Shown in pieces: positions 18,510 to 27,878 of a stretch of 64,000 bases of DNA. The position numbers and the translations under genes were made by a program. The notes below the pieces were generated by a model, which made no database searches, was not told the origin of the DNA, and saw only the letters and a program-made list of their open reading frames with translations. How positions within the stretch are numbered: the first letter of the stretch is position 1; every line of letters begins with the position of its first letter. This DNA is from Mucilaginibacter xinganensis (lineage in GTDB: Bacteria; Bacteroidota; Bacteroidia; Sphingobacteriales; Sphingobacteriaceae): assembly GCF_002257585.1 (NCBI RefSeq), contig NZ_CP022743.1, positions 3,286,001 through 3,350,000 of the forward strand. Direction: 5' to 3'.

Positions 18510-18533
18510 ATCACGAATTTAAAACTTCGTGAT
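18510..18533. terminator. hairpin after trpA
   Basis: ATCACGAA, an eight-base loop and TTCGTGAT form a perfect eight-pair stem just after the trpA stop and beside the convergent yciO-like stop. The T-run is weak (TCTTAT), so this is a moderate candidate for a terminator. Confidence 0.5.
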
Positions 18534-18535
18534 TC

Positions 18536-19156
18536 TTATAAATACAACTCCAAATCCCCCTTACCTTCACGGATAATTTCAAATTCGCCGCCGGTACAAT
18601 CTACAACGGTTGACGGGACGTTTTCACCATAGCCACCATCAATTACCAGATCGACAAGATCCTGGTATTTTTCATAGATCAGTTCAGGATCGGTTGAATA
18701 CTCAATGATCTCGTCGTCGTCTTTAATGGAGGTTGAAAGAATGGGGTTCCCCAATTGCTTTACAATCTCGCGGGCAATGTTATTGTCCGGCACCCTGATC
18801 CCGACCGTTTTTTTGTTGGAGCTTAACAGCTTCGGCACATTATGACTGGCATTAAATATAAAGGTGAACGGACCGGGCAATGCTTTTTTTAATACCCTGA
18901 AAGTGGCATTATCTATCGGCTTGATATAATCGGAAATATGGCTCAGGTCATAGCAGATGAACGAAAAATTAGCCTTATCCGGTTTAATATTCCTGATCTT
19001 GCAAATGGCTTCTATTGCTTTATGGTTGGTAATATCGCAGCCAAGCCCATAAACGGTATCTGTGGGGTAAATAATCAGGCCGCCTTTACGCAGCACCTCA
19101 ACAACCTGTTCTATAGCTTTAGGATTAGGATTTTCGGGATAGATCTTGATTAACAT
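18536..19156 (-). CDS. Sua5/YciO/YrdC family protein, YciO subgroup
   Basis: 206 residues of the YrdC-like fold. The N-terminus [18 protein letters not shown] and the internal [28 protein letters not shown] and PSTVVDCTG run parallel to E. coli YciO. TsaC/Sua5 enzymes make threonylcarbamoyl-AMP for tRNA t6A, but the YciO subgroup has weak or unproven activity in that role, so I name only the subgroup. It starts at an ATG at 19156 and is separated from the upstream yceI-like gene by a terminator. Confidence 0.85.
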   Translation of the reverse strand: MLIKIYPENPNPKAIEQVVEVLRKGGLIIYPTDTVYGLGCDITNHKAIEAICKIRNIKPDKANFSFICYDLSHISDYIKPIDNATFRVLKKALPGPFTFIFNASHNVPKLLSSNKKTVGIRVPDNNIAREIVKQLGNPILSTSIKDDDEIIEYSTDPELIYEKYQDLVDLVIDGGYGENVPSTVVDCTGGEFEIIREGKGDLELYL

Positions 19157-19195
19157 AATAGCTTAACAAATATACTCGGTAAAAGGTTGTAAAGC

Positions 19196-19228
19196 AAAAA
19201 GCCATTTGTTTTGAACAAATGGCTTTTT
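19196..19228 (-). terminator. intrinsic terminator after the yceI-like gene
   Basis: AAAAAGCCATTTGTT, a three-base loop and AACAAATGGCTTTTT form a near-perfect 15-pair stem with T-runs in both directions. It lies between the yceI-like stop and the yciO-like start and separates the two minus-strand genes. Confidence 0.85.
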
Positions 19229-19255
19229 ATTACAAGACTGGAATAGCCTTATAAA

Positions 19256-19792
19256 TTATTTCTGTTTTGCAAACTGTACGTTGATTAACAATTTAATATC
19301 CTCACCTACTACAATTGAACCGGCTTCGGTAACGCCATCCCAGGTTAAACCAAAATCTTTGCGGTTAATTTTACCGGTAACTTCAAATCCGGCTTTGGTG
19401 TTTCCGTAAAAATCATCAGTTGAACCGCCAAATTCAGCAGCCAATGTAACTGATTTGGTAACACCTTTAACGGTTAGGTCGCCTGTAAGCGCATATTCGT
19501 CATCACCTGTTTTTTTGAACGAGGTTGATTTGAAAGTAATTTGCGGATATTGAGCGGCATCAAAAAATTCAGCTGATTTTAAGTGCTCATCTCTTTGCGT
19601 TTGGTTGGTATCAATACTATCTATATTTAAAGCAAAAGAAATATCAGCATCTTCAAAACCATCATTTGCAGTTTCCAATGTGCCTTCAAAGCTTTTGAAA
19701 AAACCGCTAACTGTTGATATAACTAAGTGTTTTACTTTAAACTGAACTTCTGAGTGCATTGGGTCTATTACCCATTTTGTTGCTGTTGCCAT
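19256..19792 (-). CDS. YceI family protein
   Basis: 178 residues without a signal peptide. The YceI lipocalin-like beta-barrel pattern is clear: WVIDPMHSEVQFKVKHLVIS at the start, SGFFKSFEGTLE, LKSAEFFDAAQYPQITFKST and GDLTVKGVTKSVTL. Family members bind isoprenoid-like lipids such as polyprenyl chains; in this cytoplasmic-looking version the ligand is unknown. A 26-bp palindrome 41 bases upstream is a probable operator. Confidence 0.93.
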   Translation of the reverse strand: MATATKWVIDPMHSEVQFKVKHLVISTVSGFFKSFEGTLETANDGFEDADISFALNIDSIDTNQTQRDEHLKSAEFFDAAQYPQITFKSTSFKKTGDDEYALTGDLTVKGVTKSVTLAAEFGGSTDDFYGNTKAGFEVTGKINRKDFGLTWDGVTEAGSIVVGEDIKLLINVQFAKQK

Positions 19793-19832
19793 GATTTTAT
19801 TTTTTTGATTGTTTTATTTAGATCAAATGTAC

Positions 19833-19858
19833 AAATTAGATGTTTAAACATCTAATTT
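19833..19858. promoter_or_regulatory. 26-bp perfect palindrome upstream of the yceI-like gene
   Basis: The half-site is AAATTAGATGTTT, followed without spacer by its exact reverse complement. Position and symmetry suggest a dimeric repressor operator; the core TTAGATG...CATCTAA resembles MarR-family sites. No marR-like gene is adjacent in this window. Confidence 0.6.
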
Positions 19859-19903
19859 CTTTATCAATATTACAATTGTCTTACAATGCTAAATCTAACA
19901 CTT

Positions 19904-19917
19904 CAAAACCGGTTTTG
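19904..19917. repeat. 14-bp palindrome between yceI-like and Rieske genes
   Basis: CAAAACCGGTTTTG is a perfect palindrome downstream of the Rieske gene and upstream of the yceI-like gene. It could be a weak terminator stem or a protein-binding site; there is no T-run after it. Confidence 0.35.
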
Positions 19918-19992
19918 TTGCAGCTATCTTTTGTTAAAACTGCATTTTACAATATCATCACAATAACCTAACAATAATTGCGAATTACGCTC

Positions 19993-21081
19993 CTATTTAT
20001 TCATAAATTCGGCCAGTATGCGGTGAAAATGATGGGTGCCCTGCTCCCTGGTTACAGAGTAGCGCCCATGTTTGTAAAACCTGGACCGGACACCACGCTG
20101 CACATTTTCAACAATCTCCTCGTCCTCCTGCTCTACCTTATCAAGGCCCGCCCCTGCCCCTTTATTCAATTTGGATTCGTCCCAAACATAGGAGAAAAAT
20201 TTAACCCTGCACCCGCCGACTGACACCGGTTCAACTACATTAACAGAAAGCCCCCAGGGATAAAAGTTAAACATCATATTAGGGAATACCCAAAAATAGT
20301 ATGCAGCCACGTTTTTACCATAATCAGGTGACGATGGCGGGAGATCGAAACAATCGACGGCTGTTTTTGATAAACCCAGTTGCAAGCTTGAGTAGGGGAA
20401 AAATATTTCCGTGGCATATTCGCCGTAGTCGATTACCGCGTTTAACCCGGCATGTACAAATGGGATATGAAACCCTTCCAGGTAATTTTCGCAATACAAA
20501 GCCCAGTTGGCTTTTACGTTGAACACCCGCGACATTGCCGGTTCAAATTTAAAATCAGCCAGCGGCATCCAGTTTACCCGTTCTGTCATGTCCCTGAAAA
20601 AAAGGTCTGTTGGGTATTTATTTTCAAGGGAAGTAAAAAGCCAGTTGCTCCAGCTAAAAAGCGCCGGTTTCGACAGGTCATCCCCGGCCGTCGGGAAATT
20701 TTTAACTTCCTTAAATTCGGGCATCGACATAAATCTGCCATCGAGCCCGAACATACGCCCGTGATAGCGGCAACGCAAACTATTTAACTTGCACGCTTTT
20801 TCAACAACCAGGTTGCCCCGGTGGGTGCAAACATTCGACAATACATTAATTTCGCCGGTTTTGTCTTTCGCCAATAACAGGGGTTCATCCATGTAATTTC
20901 CCAGGAGCGTAAAGGGATGTACATCACCTTTTGCGCTTACCAAACCGGTATGGCCTATAAACTGCCACGAAGCAGCAAATATTTTTTCCCTGCATTGTTC
21001 AAACACTTCTGCGCTGGTATAAAAATCAGCAGGTAGGGTTTTTGCTAAAGCGATGTCAGGATCTACAAAGTAATGGGGCAT
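19993..21081 (-). CDS. Rieske 2Fe-2S aromatic-ring-hydroxylating-type oxygenase, alpha subunit
   Basis: 362 residues. The Rieske domain ligands are Cys85 and His87 (CTHRG) and Cys104 and His107 (CRYHG). The mononuclear iron site lies in NWALYCENYLEGFHIPFVH with His205 and His210. The length and the NYLEGFHIPFVH motif resemble choline/carnitine/stachydrine-type monooxygenases and uncharacterised relatives. The substrate is unknown, and no beta subunit, ferredoxin or reductase is encoded next to it, so electrons must come from a partner elsewhere. Confidence 0.88.
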   Translation of the reverse strand: MPHYFVDPDIALAKTLPADFYTSAEVFEQCREKIFAASWQFIGHTGLVSAKGDVHPFTLLGNYMDEPLLLAKDKTGEINVLSNVCTHRGNLVVEKACKLNSLRCRYHGRMFGLDGRFMSMPEFKEVKNFPTAGDDLSKPALFSWSNWLFTSLENKYPTDLFFRDMTERVNWMPLADFKFEPAMSRVFNVKANWALYCENYLEGFHIPFVHAGLNAVIDYGEYATEIFFPYSSLQLGLSKTAVDCFDLPPSSPDYGKNVAAYYFWVFPNMMFNFYPWGLSVNVVEPVSVGGCRVKFFSYVWDESKLNKGAGAGLDKVEQEDEEIVENVQRGVRSRFYKHGRYSVTREQGTHHFHRILAEFMNK

Positions 21082-21411
21082 ATTTGTTCAGTTTCGAAAG
21101 TTAAATTAAGCAATTACATATAAACTACCTAAGTATTTATATAAACGAGGGATTATAAACCCCAAAATGAGAAACTAATCCCCTATTTTTAAAATTACAA
21201 CCATTTGCAGAATATTTGCGTAATACACCAGCAAGCGTTTTTTGGGGTGAAAATTGCGCATTGATCGCGCTATTTGCTTATAAATTTAAGTTTTGGCAGA
21301 TTTCACTATCTTGGGGCATTAAAAATGACTTACCATATAAACGTTTGGTCATACAGTTTAAATCACAGTTAATATTTGGCTTATTTATTGCCAGTTTTGA
21401 TGTAGCATATC
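21082..21411. other. intergenic region between Rieske and TPR genes
   Basis: 330 bases between divergent genes, AT-rich, presumably holding both promoters. I see no confident promoter match, RNA gene or repeat in it. Confidence 0.5.
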
Positions 21412-23544
21412 ATGAAAAGACTTTTAATTTTTATTTCACTTATACCGTTCCTGGCCTTTGCCCAATCATCAGATGAACATTTGAGACTGGCGAATGAGTT
21501 ATCGGGTAAAAAGAATTACGCTGCTGCTATTCCTGAATTTACCAGGGCAATTGAGTTAAATGGCAACAACACCAAAGCTTATCTTTACAGGGGGAATGCC
21601 TACAGCAATAACAAGCAATATGAAGAGGCAGCAGCTGACTTCACAAAGGTGCTCGCCGCTGATCCTGGTAACGCAAATGTTTATTACTACCGGGCTAATG
21701 CATACAACAATCTAAAATCATACAAAAACAGCATTGACGATTATAACAAAGCCGTTGAACTGGGCTTACGTAATGCAGACACTTATCATTACCGGGCAAA
21801 CGCTAAATTAAACTCTGGAGACAACAAAGGCGCAGTTGAAGATTTCACGAAGGCCCTGGCGATAACCCCGAATAACCCGGAATTATATGAGTACCGCGGT
21901 GTGGCAAAGGCGAACATCAATGATAATAAAGGTGCTATTGAAGATTACACGGTATCCGCGAGGTTAAATCCCGATAATGCCGATGTGTACTACTATCGCG
22001 CCAACGCAAAAGGCAACATTGCCGATCTGGACGGTGCGATTGCTGACTACAATACCACTTTACGTTTAAACCCATCTAATGCTGAAGCTGTATTTTACAG
22101 GGCAAACATGAAGGTGAATTCAAGTGATTACAAAGGCGCTATTGAAGATTATAAAAAAGCTGCTGCAATGAAGCCGGGAATCCCAAACCTGTATTACTAC
22201 CTTGCAAAAGCCATCAGCAACATTGCCGACAACAGCACAGCCATTGAATATTTTAACAAGGCCATATCGTTGGACCCTAAAAACGCTGAGCTTTATTTAT
22301 ACCGTGGAATTTCGGAAAGCAAACTTGAAAACAAAGATGCGGCAATGGCCGACTATAACAAAGCCATTGAACTTGATGCGCATTTATCAGAAGCATTTCA
22401 AAACAGGGCTGATTTAAAGATCGAAAAGAAAGATTATCAGGGTGCCTTGGATGATGCAAATAACGCTGTAAACTATGGCAAAAGCCAGGATGGCTACGCT
22501 TATATAACCAGTGCAAAAGCAAAAAGGGCCCTGCGCGATACTACCGGGGCGCTTGATGATTATAATTCGGCTGCCCGCTTAAATCCCAAAAATTCAAACG
22601 CTTTTTTTGGCCGTGGCGAGATGAAATTATTGTTGCTTGATTATGCAGGAGCCATTGCCGATTTTACTACGGCAATTGAGGCTTACCCGGGAAATTCAGA
22701 CGCTTATTTAAACCGCGGATTGGCCAAAAGCAGAATGGGGGATAAACAAGGCGCCATAAAAGATTTTAAACGCCAGGTAGAGCTTGATCCTAAAAATCAA
22801 CAAGCCTATATAAGACTGGGCAAAATATTGCTCGACGACAGGCAATACGCAGAAGCTATATCATTATTTAACAAAGGAGTAACACCTTACACCAAAAACG
22901 GGAAACTTTTAGTGCTTCGCGGTGCTGCACTGGGCGGCCTTGGAGACAATAAAGGCGCAATGGCTGATTTTGACCGCGCGATAGCTATCGACTCAAATGC
23001 TATATCGCAAGCTTATAGCGGACGGGCAAACGTTAAACTGGGACTTAAGGACTACGACGGAGCCGCTGCAGATATAACCAAAGCGGTTGAAAAGGACCAG
23101 AACAACGATGACGCTTATTTTATAAGAGGCAACTTAAAAATGATCCAAAAAAACTATGAGGGTGCCGTGTATGATTACATTAGTGTGTTGCTGATTAACC
23201 CTGAAAATTTGAAAACGTATGCTTACCGTGGCCTTGCTGAAGCTTATGTAAAAGATACGGCAGCTATGAATGGTGATTTTAAACAAGCTGTTAAGCTGAG
23301 CCCTAAAGATGGCAATAATTATATTTTACGTGCGAAAGCCAAAATATTTATGAAAGATTACCAGGGAGGGCTAAGCGACTTTGCGAAGGCGATTGAACTG
23401 GAGCCCCATAATTATGACACCTGGCTGGGTCGCGGAATTGCCAAATTACAGGCGGGCGATAAAACCGGTTGCGCTGATTTAAATAAGGCAGTTGAGTTAG
23501 GGTCAAAAGAAGCAGTTGACGAGTTACGAAAATACTGTAAGTAA
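21412..23544 (+). CDS. secreted protein made of about 20 TPR repeats
   Basis: 710 residues. A signal peptide (MKRLLIFISLIPFLAFAQ, cleavage after AQ or FA) is followed almost entirely by 34-residue tetratricopeptide repeats of the form A-x-x-D/E-Y/F-x-K-A-I-x-L-x-P-x-N-A-x-x-Y-x-x-R-G. About 20 units fill residues 25-705, and the C-terminus ends with a Sel1-like GCADLNKAVELGSKEA. It should act as a periplasmic scaffold for protein contacts; partners cannot be named. The gene stands alone and is followed by a strong hairpin. Confidence 0.85.
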   Translation: MKRLLIFISLIPFLAFAQSSDEHLRLANELSGKKNYAAAIPEFTRAIELNGNNTKAYLYRGNAYSNNKQYEEAAADFTKVLAADPGNANVYYYRANAYNNLKSYKNSIDDYNKAVELGLRNADTYHYRANAKLNSGDNKGAVEDFTKALAITPNNPELYEYRGVAKANINDNKGAIEDYTVSARLNPDNADVYYYRANAKGNIADLDGAIADYNTTLRLNPSNAEAVFYRANMKVNSSDYKGAIEDYKKAAAMKPGIPNLYYYLAKAISNIADNSTAIEYFNKAISLDPKNAELYLYRGISESKLENKDAAMADYNKAIELDAHLSEAFQNRADLKIEKKDYQGALDDANNAVNYGKSQDGYAYITSAKAKRALRDTTGALDDYNSAARLNPKNSNAFFGRGEMKLLLLDYAGAIADFTTAIEAYPGNSDAYLNRGLAKSRMGDKQGAIKDFKRQVELDPKNQQAYIRLGKILLDDRQYAEAISLFNKGVTPYTKNGKLLVLRGAALGGLGDNKGAMADFDRAIAIDSNAISQAYSGRANVKLGLKDYDGAAADITKAVEKDQNNDDAYFIRGNLKMIQKNYEGAVYDYISVLLINPENLKTYAYRGLAEAYVKDTAAMNGDFKQAVKLSPKDGNNYILRAKAKIFMKDYQGGLSDFAKAIELEPHNYDTWLGRGIAKLQAGDKTGCADLNKAVELGSKEAVDELRKYCK

Positions 23545-23615
23545 AGACCGGCAGGGAGCAATTAAGGAAATGAGGTGACAAATTCACCCTGGTTTTCACC
23601 ACCTAATATAATCCA

Positions 23616-23647
23616 AACTATGATTGCCGGTTAAAGCAATCATAGTT
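23616..23647. terminator. 12-bp perfect hairpin between convergent genes
   Basis: AACTATGATTGC, an eight-base loop and GCAATCATAGTT lie between the TPR gene and the GH172 gene. A ten-base A-run follows on the plus strand, so neither direction has a classical U-tract after the stem. The stem could still stop or protect both transcripts. Confidence 0.45.
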
Positions 23648-23659
23648 CAAAAAAAAAAC

Positions 23660-24823
23660 TTAGTTAACCTCCAGTTGATCCCGGGAAGGAAACACCGGGA
23701 AAACACCGTGAGGTTCGCTTTGGTACCAAAATACCACCGAAGCCAGGTCGTCTTGTAGTGGCATATAGCGCCCGTCATGATGCCAGCCCAAATCCTGCAG
23801 CGTTACTTTAAGATCTTTTTCAAAACGGATCGGGTCGGCTATATGCCACCGGTATAACCCAAAGCGTTGTGCTACATTATAGTGCCCATCCCCTCTTAAC
23901 ACTTGAGGTAAACCCGTATAAGGGCCGCTAAACTCCGTATATTCACTGGTTTCAGTACCGTTTGCATTTTTGTGCATGCTGTCAAAGTCATAAGCACCAT
24001 TAAAATAGTCTTCAGTACCGGTCCCGGCAATTGTAGGAAATTTTGTATCGCCGTCCATAAAAAACTTAATCTCACCCTCGCCCCACCAACCATTTTTATT
24101 TGAACCATAGGCCAGGTAAGTACCCACATATTGCCCTTTTCCTTTAATGCTGTCAACCAATACAAAATCCTTTTTAAACGGCAATGGGTTTACCCTTCTG
24201 AACTGGGCATGAAAATAACCCGCATCTTTAGGCACATCCGTAAGTGTATAATCAACCTGGTAATACAGCACCATATCTTCGTCATCTATATTTTCCATGG
24301 TTATGCGGCATTTTTTGCGGAACGGCATAGGCCAGTAACAATTTAAACCACTACCGGGGTTAACAACTACCGCCAGCGAGGTAACCGGCGCATATTTACC
24401 CCAGCCCATACAAAAGAAATCACCAACAGGCGCTTCAACAGAAGGAGTGGCTTCATCATCCCAGTAAAACCTGATGATTGAATATCGCCAGTTGCCGGTA
24501 GGTGTCATCCAGATGTGCTGGATGGCCCCCGCTTCATTAATTTCAGCAATGGTATAAGTGGTGTGCTTTTTGATAACAACACTTGGGCTTACTTTCCAGG
24601 TTTGGCCCAGATCGCGCGACGCGCCGGCACCTGTTCCCGTTGTGGCCATGCCGCCTTTTCCCTTTTCGCCATTAAAATTTTCAGGGCTGATGGATCTAGT
24701 CCTCGCGTCAGACATCCGGTAAAGGTTACCCATATTTACACCCAACCCGTTAAACTTCTCCTGTGCAAAAGCAGCGAACGAAAGCAATACCCCTGCTAAA
24801 ACAAATAAAGCTGATCTTTTCAT
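23660..24823 (-). CDS. GH172 (DUF2961) family secreted glycosidase
   Basis: 387 residues with a signal peptide ending in AFAQ. The DUF2961 core is seen in DARTRSISPENFNG, HIWMTPTGNWRYS, YWDDEATPSVEAPVGDFF, AGTGTEDYFNGAYDF and LYRWHIADPIRFEKDL. DUF2961 is now family GH172, with members that act on D-fructofuranosides and on D-arabinofuranosides of D-arabinan; catalysis depends on Glu residues, of which the one in GTGTEDYFNG is the best candidate. It is the last gene of a six-gene operon for sugar oxidation, which supports a D-arabinose-type substrate as a hypothesis. Confidence 0.85.
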   Translation of the reverse strand: MKRSALFVLAGVLLSFAAFAQEKFNGLGVNMGNLYRMSDARTRSISPENFNGEKGKGGMATTGTGAGASRDLGQTWKVSPSVVIKKHTTYTIAEINEAGAIQHIWMTPTGNWRYSIIRFYWDDEATPSVEAPVGDFFCMGWGKYAPVTSLAVVVNPGSGLNCYWPMPFRKKCRITMENIDDEDMVLYYQVDYTLTDVPKDAGYFHAQFRRVNPLPFKKDFVLVDSIKGKGQYVGTYLAYGSNKNGWWGEGEIKFFMDGDTKFPTIAGTGTEDYFNGAYDFDSMHKNANGTETSEYTEFSGPYTGLPQVLRGDGHYNVAQRFGLYRWHIADPIRFEKDLKVTLQDLGWHHDGRYMPLQDDLASVVFWYQSEPHGVFPVFPSRDQLEVN

Positions 24824-24832
24824 AACTATTAA

Positions 24833-25663
24833 TCAATTAAGTTTATAAAATTCAACTGCGTTAAGCCCCCAAAAACGGGCTTGCTCATCCGGCGATAGCT
24901 GAGCTGTATAATGCTCCACCATTTTGATCATGTTATCATATCCGCCGGCGACGTTACAAACGGGCCAATCAGACCCATACATCACCCGCCCGGGGCCAAA
25001 GGCTTCAAATACCACATCCAGGTAAGGCTCAAAGTCGCCTGGCTTCCAGTTTTGCCAGTCAGCCTCCGTCACCATTCCCGATATTTTGCACCATACATTT
25101 TCATTCTGCGCAATTATCTTTATGTTATTTGCCCATTTTTCAATATTCTTATTTTTTATGTCGGGCTTGGCAATGTGATCAATCACAAACCGCACACCCG
25201 AAATATGTTTCACCAACTGATTGGTATATCCCAACTGGTCAGGAAATATTAAAATATCGTAGGCCAGGTCATAATTTTTTAGCGCAGCTACACCTTTCAT
25301 AAACTGCGGGTTAAGCATATAAGCCCTATCCGGTTCGCCCTGTAAAACATGGCGCACTCCTTTCAACTTTTCGAAGCCGCTATAGTGGGCTATCCTTTCC
25401 CTTACATGCGGGTCCATCAGGTCAACCCAGCCTACAACACCTTTTATGAAATTATTATTTTCCGCAAGGTTCAGCAGAAATTCAGTTTCGTTTTCGCTTT
25501 GATCAGCCTGCACGGCTATGCAGCCATCGATGTGGTGTTTATTTAATATAGGTTCAAGGTCTGGCGGATAAAAATCCCGGCGTATTACCGCCATAGAATT
25601 ATCTATCCAGCTATCCCTTATAGGATCATATTTCCAAAAGTGCTGGTGGGCATCTATTTTCAA
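24833..25663 (-). CDS. amidohydrolase-family lactonase (L-fuconolactonase-like)
   Basis: 276 residues of amidohydrolase family 2 (COG3618). It has DAHQHFW at the N-terminus (metal-binding HxH), ADQSENETEFLL, HIAKPDIKN, KISGMVTEADW and YGSDWPVCN. These match sugar lactonases that open L-fucono-1,5-lactone and related aldonolactones, and the adjacent dehydrogenase would supply the lactone. The start is a TTG at 25663; no in-frame ATG exists before the upstream stop and DAHQHFW must be included. GH172 begins nine bases downstream. Confidence 0.87.
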   Translation of the reverse strand: MKIDAHQHFWKYDPIRDSWIDNSMAVIRRDFYPPDLEPILNKHHIDGCIAVQADQSENETEFLLNLAENNNFIKGVVGWVDLMDPHVRERIAHYSGFEKLKGVRHVLQGEPDRAYMLNPQFMKGVAALKNYDLAYDILIFPDQLGYTNQLVKHISGVRFVIDHIAKPDIKNKNIEKWANNIKIIAQNENVWCKISGMVTEADWQNWKPGDFEPYLDVVFEAFGPGRVMYGSDWPVCNVAGGYDNMIKMVEHYTAQLSPDEQARFWGLNAVEFYKLN

Positions 25664-25705
25664 TTCAAATTTATTTATAACTTATAATTCTGTTAACTGC
25701 ATCAG

Positions 25706-26494
25706 CTATGCATTTGCTAAAGCTCTGTCTAAATGCACATAGCCGCCATCCACATAAATGAGTTGCCCGGTAGTGTGGCTTGATCTTGGCGACAACAGAA
25801 AAACGGTCATGTTAGCTATTTCTTCGGCTGTGGTCATCCGGTTTTCCAGCGGGATCTTTGATTCTATATCTTTCTTTTTCTCGTCCGGGTTTGGCAAGGT
25901 TTTGATCCAGTTCTCATATAGAGGTGTCCAGCATTCGGCAACCACTATAGCGTTCACTCTGATGCCGTATTTTAAAAGTTCAACCGCCCATTCGCGGGTT
26001 AACGCATTTCTGCCGCCATTTGCTGCAGCATATCCCGATGTATTTCCCTGCCCGGTATCGGCAGTTTTCGAAGTAATATTCAATATAGCTCCTTTTGATT
26101 TTTTTAAAGCCGGTAAAGCGAAATGAGCCATCAGGTAGTAATGAACAACATTTTTGTGCAGCGATGCCATAAACTGTTCATAATTTCCGTTTTCCAGCCC
26201 CACCCCATCGTTTACGCCCGCATTGTTTACAAGACCGTCTATCCGGCCAAAATGTTGCAGAATTTCATTGATAGCTTTCTCGCATGCATCCGGGCTGGTA
26301 AGCTCGGCAACAACCTGGTACGCCTTGTCACCGGCGGCCTCCACCTCGTTAACAACTAACAGGTTGTCGGCTGCGCTTCTCCCCACTATTACGGGTATTG
26401 CACCCTCCGCAGCCAGGATCTTTACTATTCCGGCTCCAATCCCCTTCGCACCACCGGTCACTACTATTACTTTATTTACTAATCCTAAATCCAT
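25706..26494 (-). CDS. SDR dehydrogenase, L-fucose/D-arabinose dehydrogenase-like
   Basis: 262 residues with TGGAKGIG (13-20), NNAG (90-93) and a Ser in NITSKTAD (about 142), like L-fucose dehydrogenases that oxidise the sugar C1 to a lactone. The active-site motif reads Y155-A-A-A-N159: the usual catalytic Lys is Asn, encoded by AAT at 26020-26018. The flanking TREWAVELLKYGIRVNAI is otherwise normal, so this is not an obvious pseudogene. Enzymes acting on L-fucose often accept D-arabinose because of the shared stereochemistry. Confidence 0.8.
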   Translation of the reverse strand: MDLGLVNKVIVVTGGAKGIGAGIVKILAAEGAIPVIVGRSAADNLLVVNEVEAAGDKAYQVVAELTSPDACEKAINEILQHFGRIDGLVNNAGVNDGVGLENGNYEQFMASLHKNVVHYYLMAHFALPALKKSKGAILNITSKTADTGQGNTSGYAAANGGRNALTREWAVELLKYGIRVNAIVVAECWTPLYENWIKTLPNPDEKKKDIESKIPLENRMTTAEEIANMTVFLLSPRSSHTTGQLIYVDGGYVHLDRALANA

Positions 26495-26555
26495 TTTTGT
26501 TTAATTTTAATTATTACCTCTCAACAGGCGCCTTCCAAAAAAAACGTTCTTTTAA

Positions 26556-27833
26556 TTAATGCCCGCTTACAACTTCTAATTTTTTAACTCTCAAATTAGT
26601 TGTAGCAAAATAGAGTATGTAAGAGAAACATATAATTGGCACCAGGTAAGCAAATTTGATATTACTTGCATCTGAAACGAGTCCCATTATTGGTGGAATT
26701 GTTGCACCGCCCACTATACCCATTATTATTAATGACGACCCAAGCTTAGTTTTTTGACCCAATCCCCTTATACTAAGTGAAAACACAGTAGGGAACATTA
26801 TCGACATAAAGAACGTAACCCCCATTAAGGCGATAACCGTGAATTTACCATGCAGGAAGAAAATAACGATGAGCAGTATTACATTCATTACACAATAAAA
26901 GGCAAGCAATTTCACAGGGTTTATATACTTCATCAGGAAGGTACCACTAAATCGCCCCAGCATAAAGCAAAATGTGGCTGCTGTAAGGTAAAATGAAGCC
27001 GGCTTTTCTTCCAGGCCGGCTACCCTTTCAGAATACCGGATAAAAAACCCCAGGATACCTGCCTGTGCGCCAACATAAAAAAACTGAGCGATAATTCCGT
27101 TTCGTAAATTGCTAATCTTTAATAAAGATCCTATTTGATTTAGCAAAGACCTGTTGTCCTCCTCAACTGATTGTTCAGTATCGTCAACAATTTCAGGCAA
27201 AGGGGTTCTGAATATCAAAAAGGCTACCACCAACACAACCAATCCAATTATTAAATACGGGATTTGAACGGATGAAGCTTCTTTGTTTAAATAGTCATTT
27301 AGCTGTGCAGGTGACATAGCAGCCTCTTGTGCAGCCGTTAATGTTTTACCTGACAAGATAAAAACGCCACCTGCCAACGGGCCCAGCGCGGCAGCCAGCC
27401 CATTGAACGACTGCGAAAAATTGATCCGGCGCGTGGCAGTTGAAGGGTCACCTAATACCGTGATATAAGGGTTTGCAGCTGTTTCCAGAAACGCTGCCCC
27501 GCTAAAGATCACAAACAACGAGGATAAAAAGAATGCATAGCTCCTTACCGCAGCCGCAGGAAAAAACAGGAATGCACCGATAGCAAAAAGTACCAGTCCT
27601 AACAAAATACCGCCTTTATAGCCATACCTGTGCATAAAACGCGCCGCAGGAATCGGTAAAATAAAATAAGCAAAATAAGAAGCCGAGTCAACCAGCGACG
27701 ATTGAAAATCGGTTAACTGGCAGGCCTTTTTTAAGTGTGCTATTAATATAGGATTTAGGTTAAGCGCAAAGCCCCAAATAAAAAACAGGGACGTAACTAA
27801 CGCTAAAGCAACAAACTTTTGATCTTTTGACAT
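26556..27833 (-). CDS. fucP: FucP-like sugar:H+ symporter (MFS)
   Basis: 425 residues with about 12 membrane helices. The FucP hallmarks are FFIWGFALNLNPILIAHLK in helix 1 (containing the substrate/proton Asp-to-Asn-type region), DSASYFAYFILPIPAARFMHRYGYKGG, AAFLETAANPYITVLG, and INFSQSFNGLAAALGP. Family members import L-fucose, and E. coli FucP also takes D-arabinose. It lies in the middle of the operon, matching uptake of the sugar the neighbouring enzymes oxidise. The symbol reflects family, not proven substrate. Confidence 0.87.
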   Translation of the reverse strand: MSKDQKFVALALVTSLFFIWGFALNLNPILIAHLKKACQLTDFQSSLVDSASYFAYFILPIPAARFMHRYGYKGGILLGLVLFAIGAFLFFPAAAVRSYAFFLSSLFVIFSGAAFLETAANPYITVLGDPSTATRRINFSQSFNGLAAALGPLAGGVFILSGKTLTAAQEAAMSPAQLNDYLNKEASSVQIPYLIIGLVVLVVAFLIFRTPLPEIVDDTEQSVEEDNRSLLNQIGSLLKISNLRNGIIAQFFYVGAQAGILGFFIRYSERVAGLEEKPASFYLTAATFCFMLGRFSGTFLMKYINPVKLLAFYCVMNVILLIVIFFLHGKFTVIALMGVTFFMSIMFPTVFSLSIRGLGQKTKLGSSLIIMGIVGGATIPPIMGLVSDASNIKFAYLVPIICFSYILYFATTNLRVKKLEVVSGH

Positions 27834-27878
27834 GAATGCAGTTTAATAGGTTTATAATAATTGGTGCGCTGAATATAA

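Noticed and set aside
21216..21476. 86-codon frame overlapping the start of the TPR gene
   Set aside because: It runs across the TPR signal-peptide codons in another frame; the TPR frame has a clear signal peptide and repeats.
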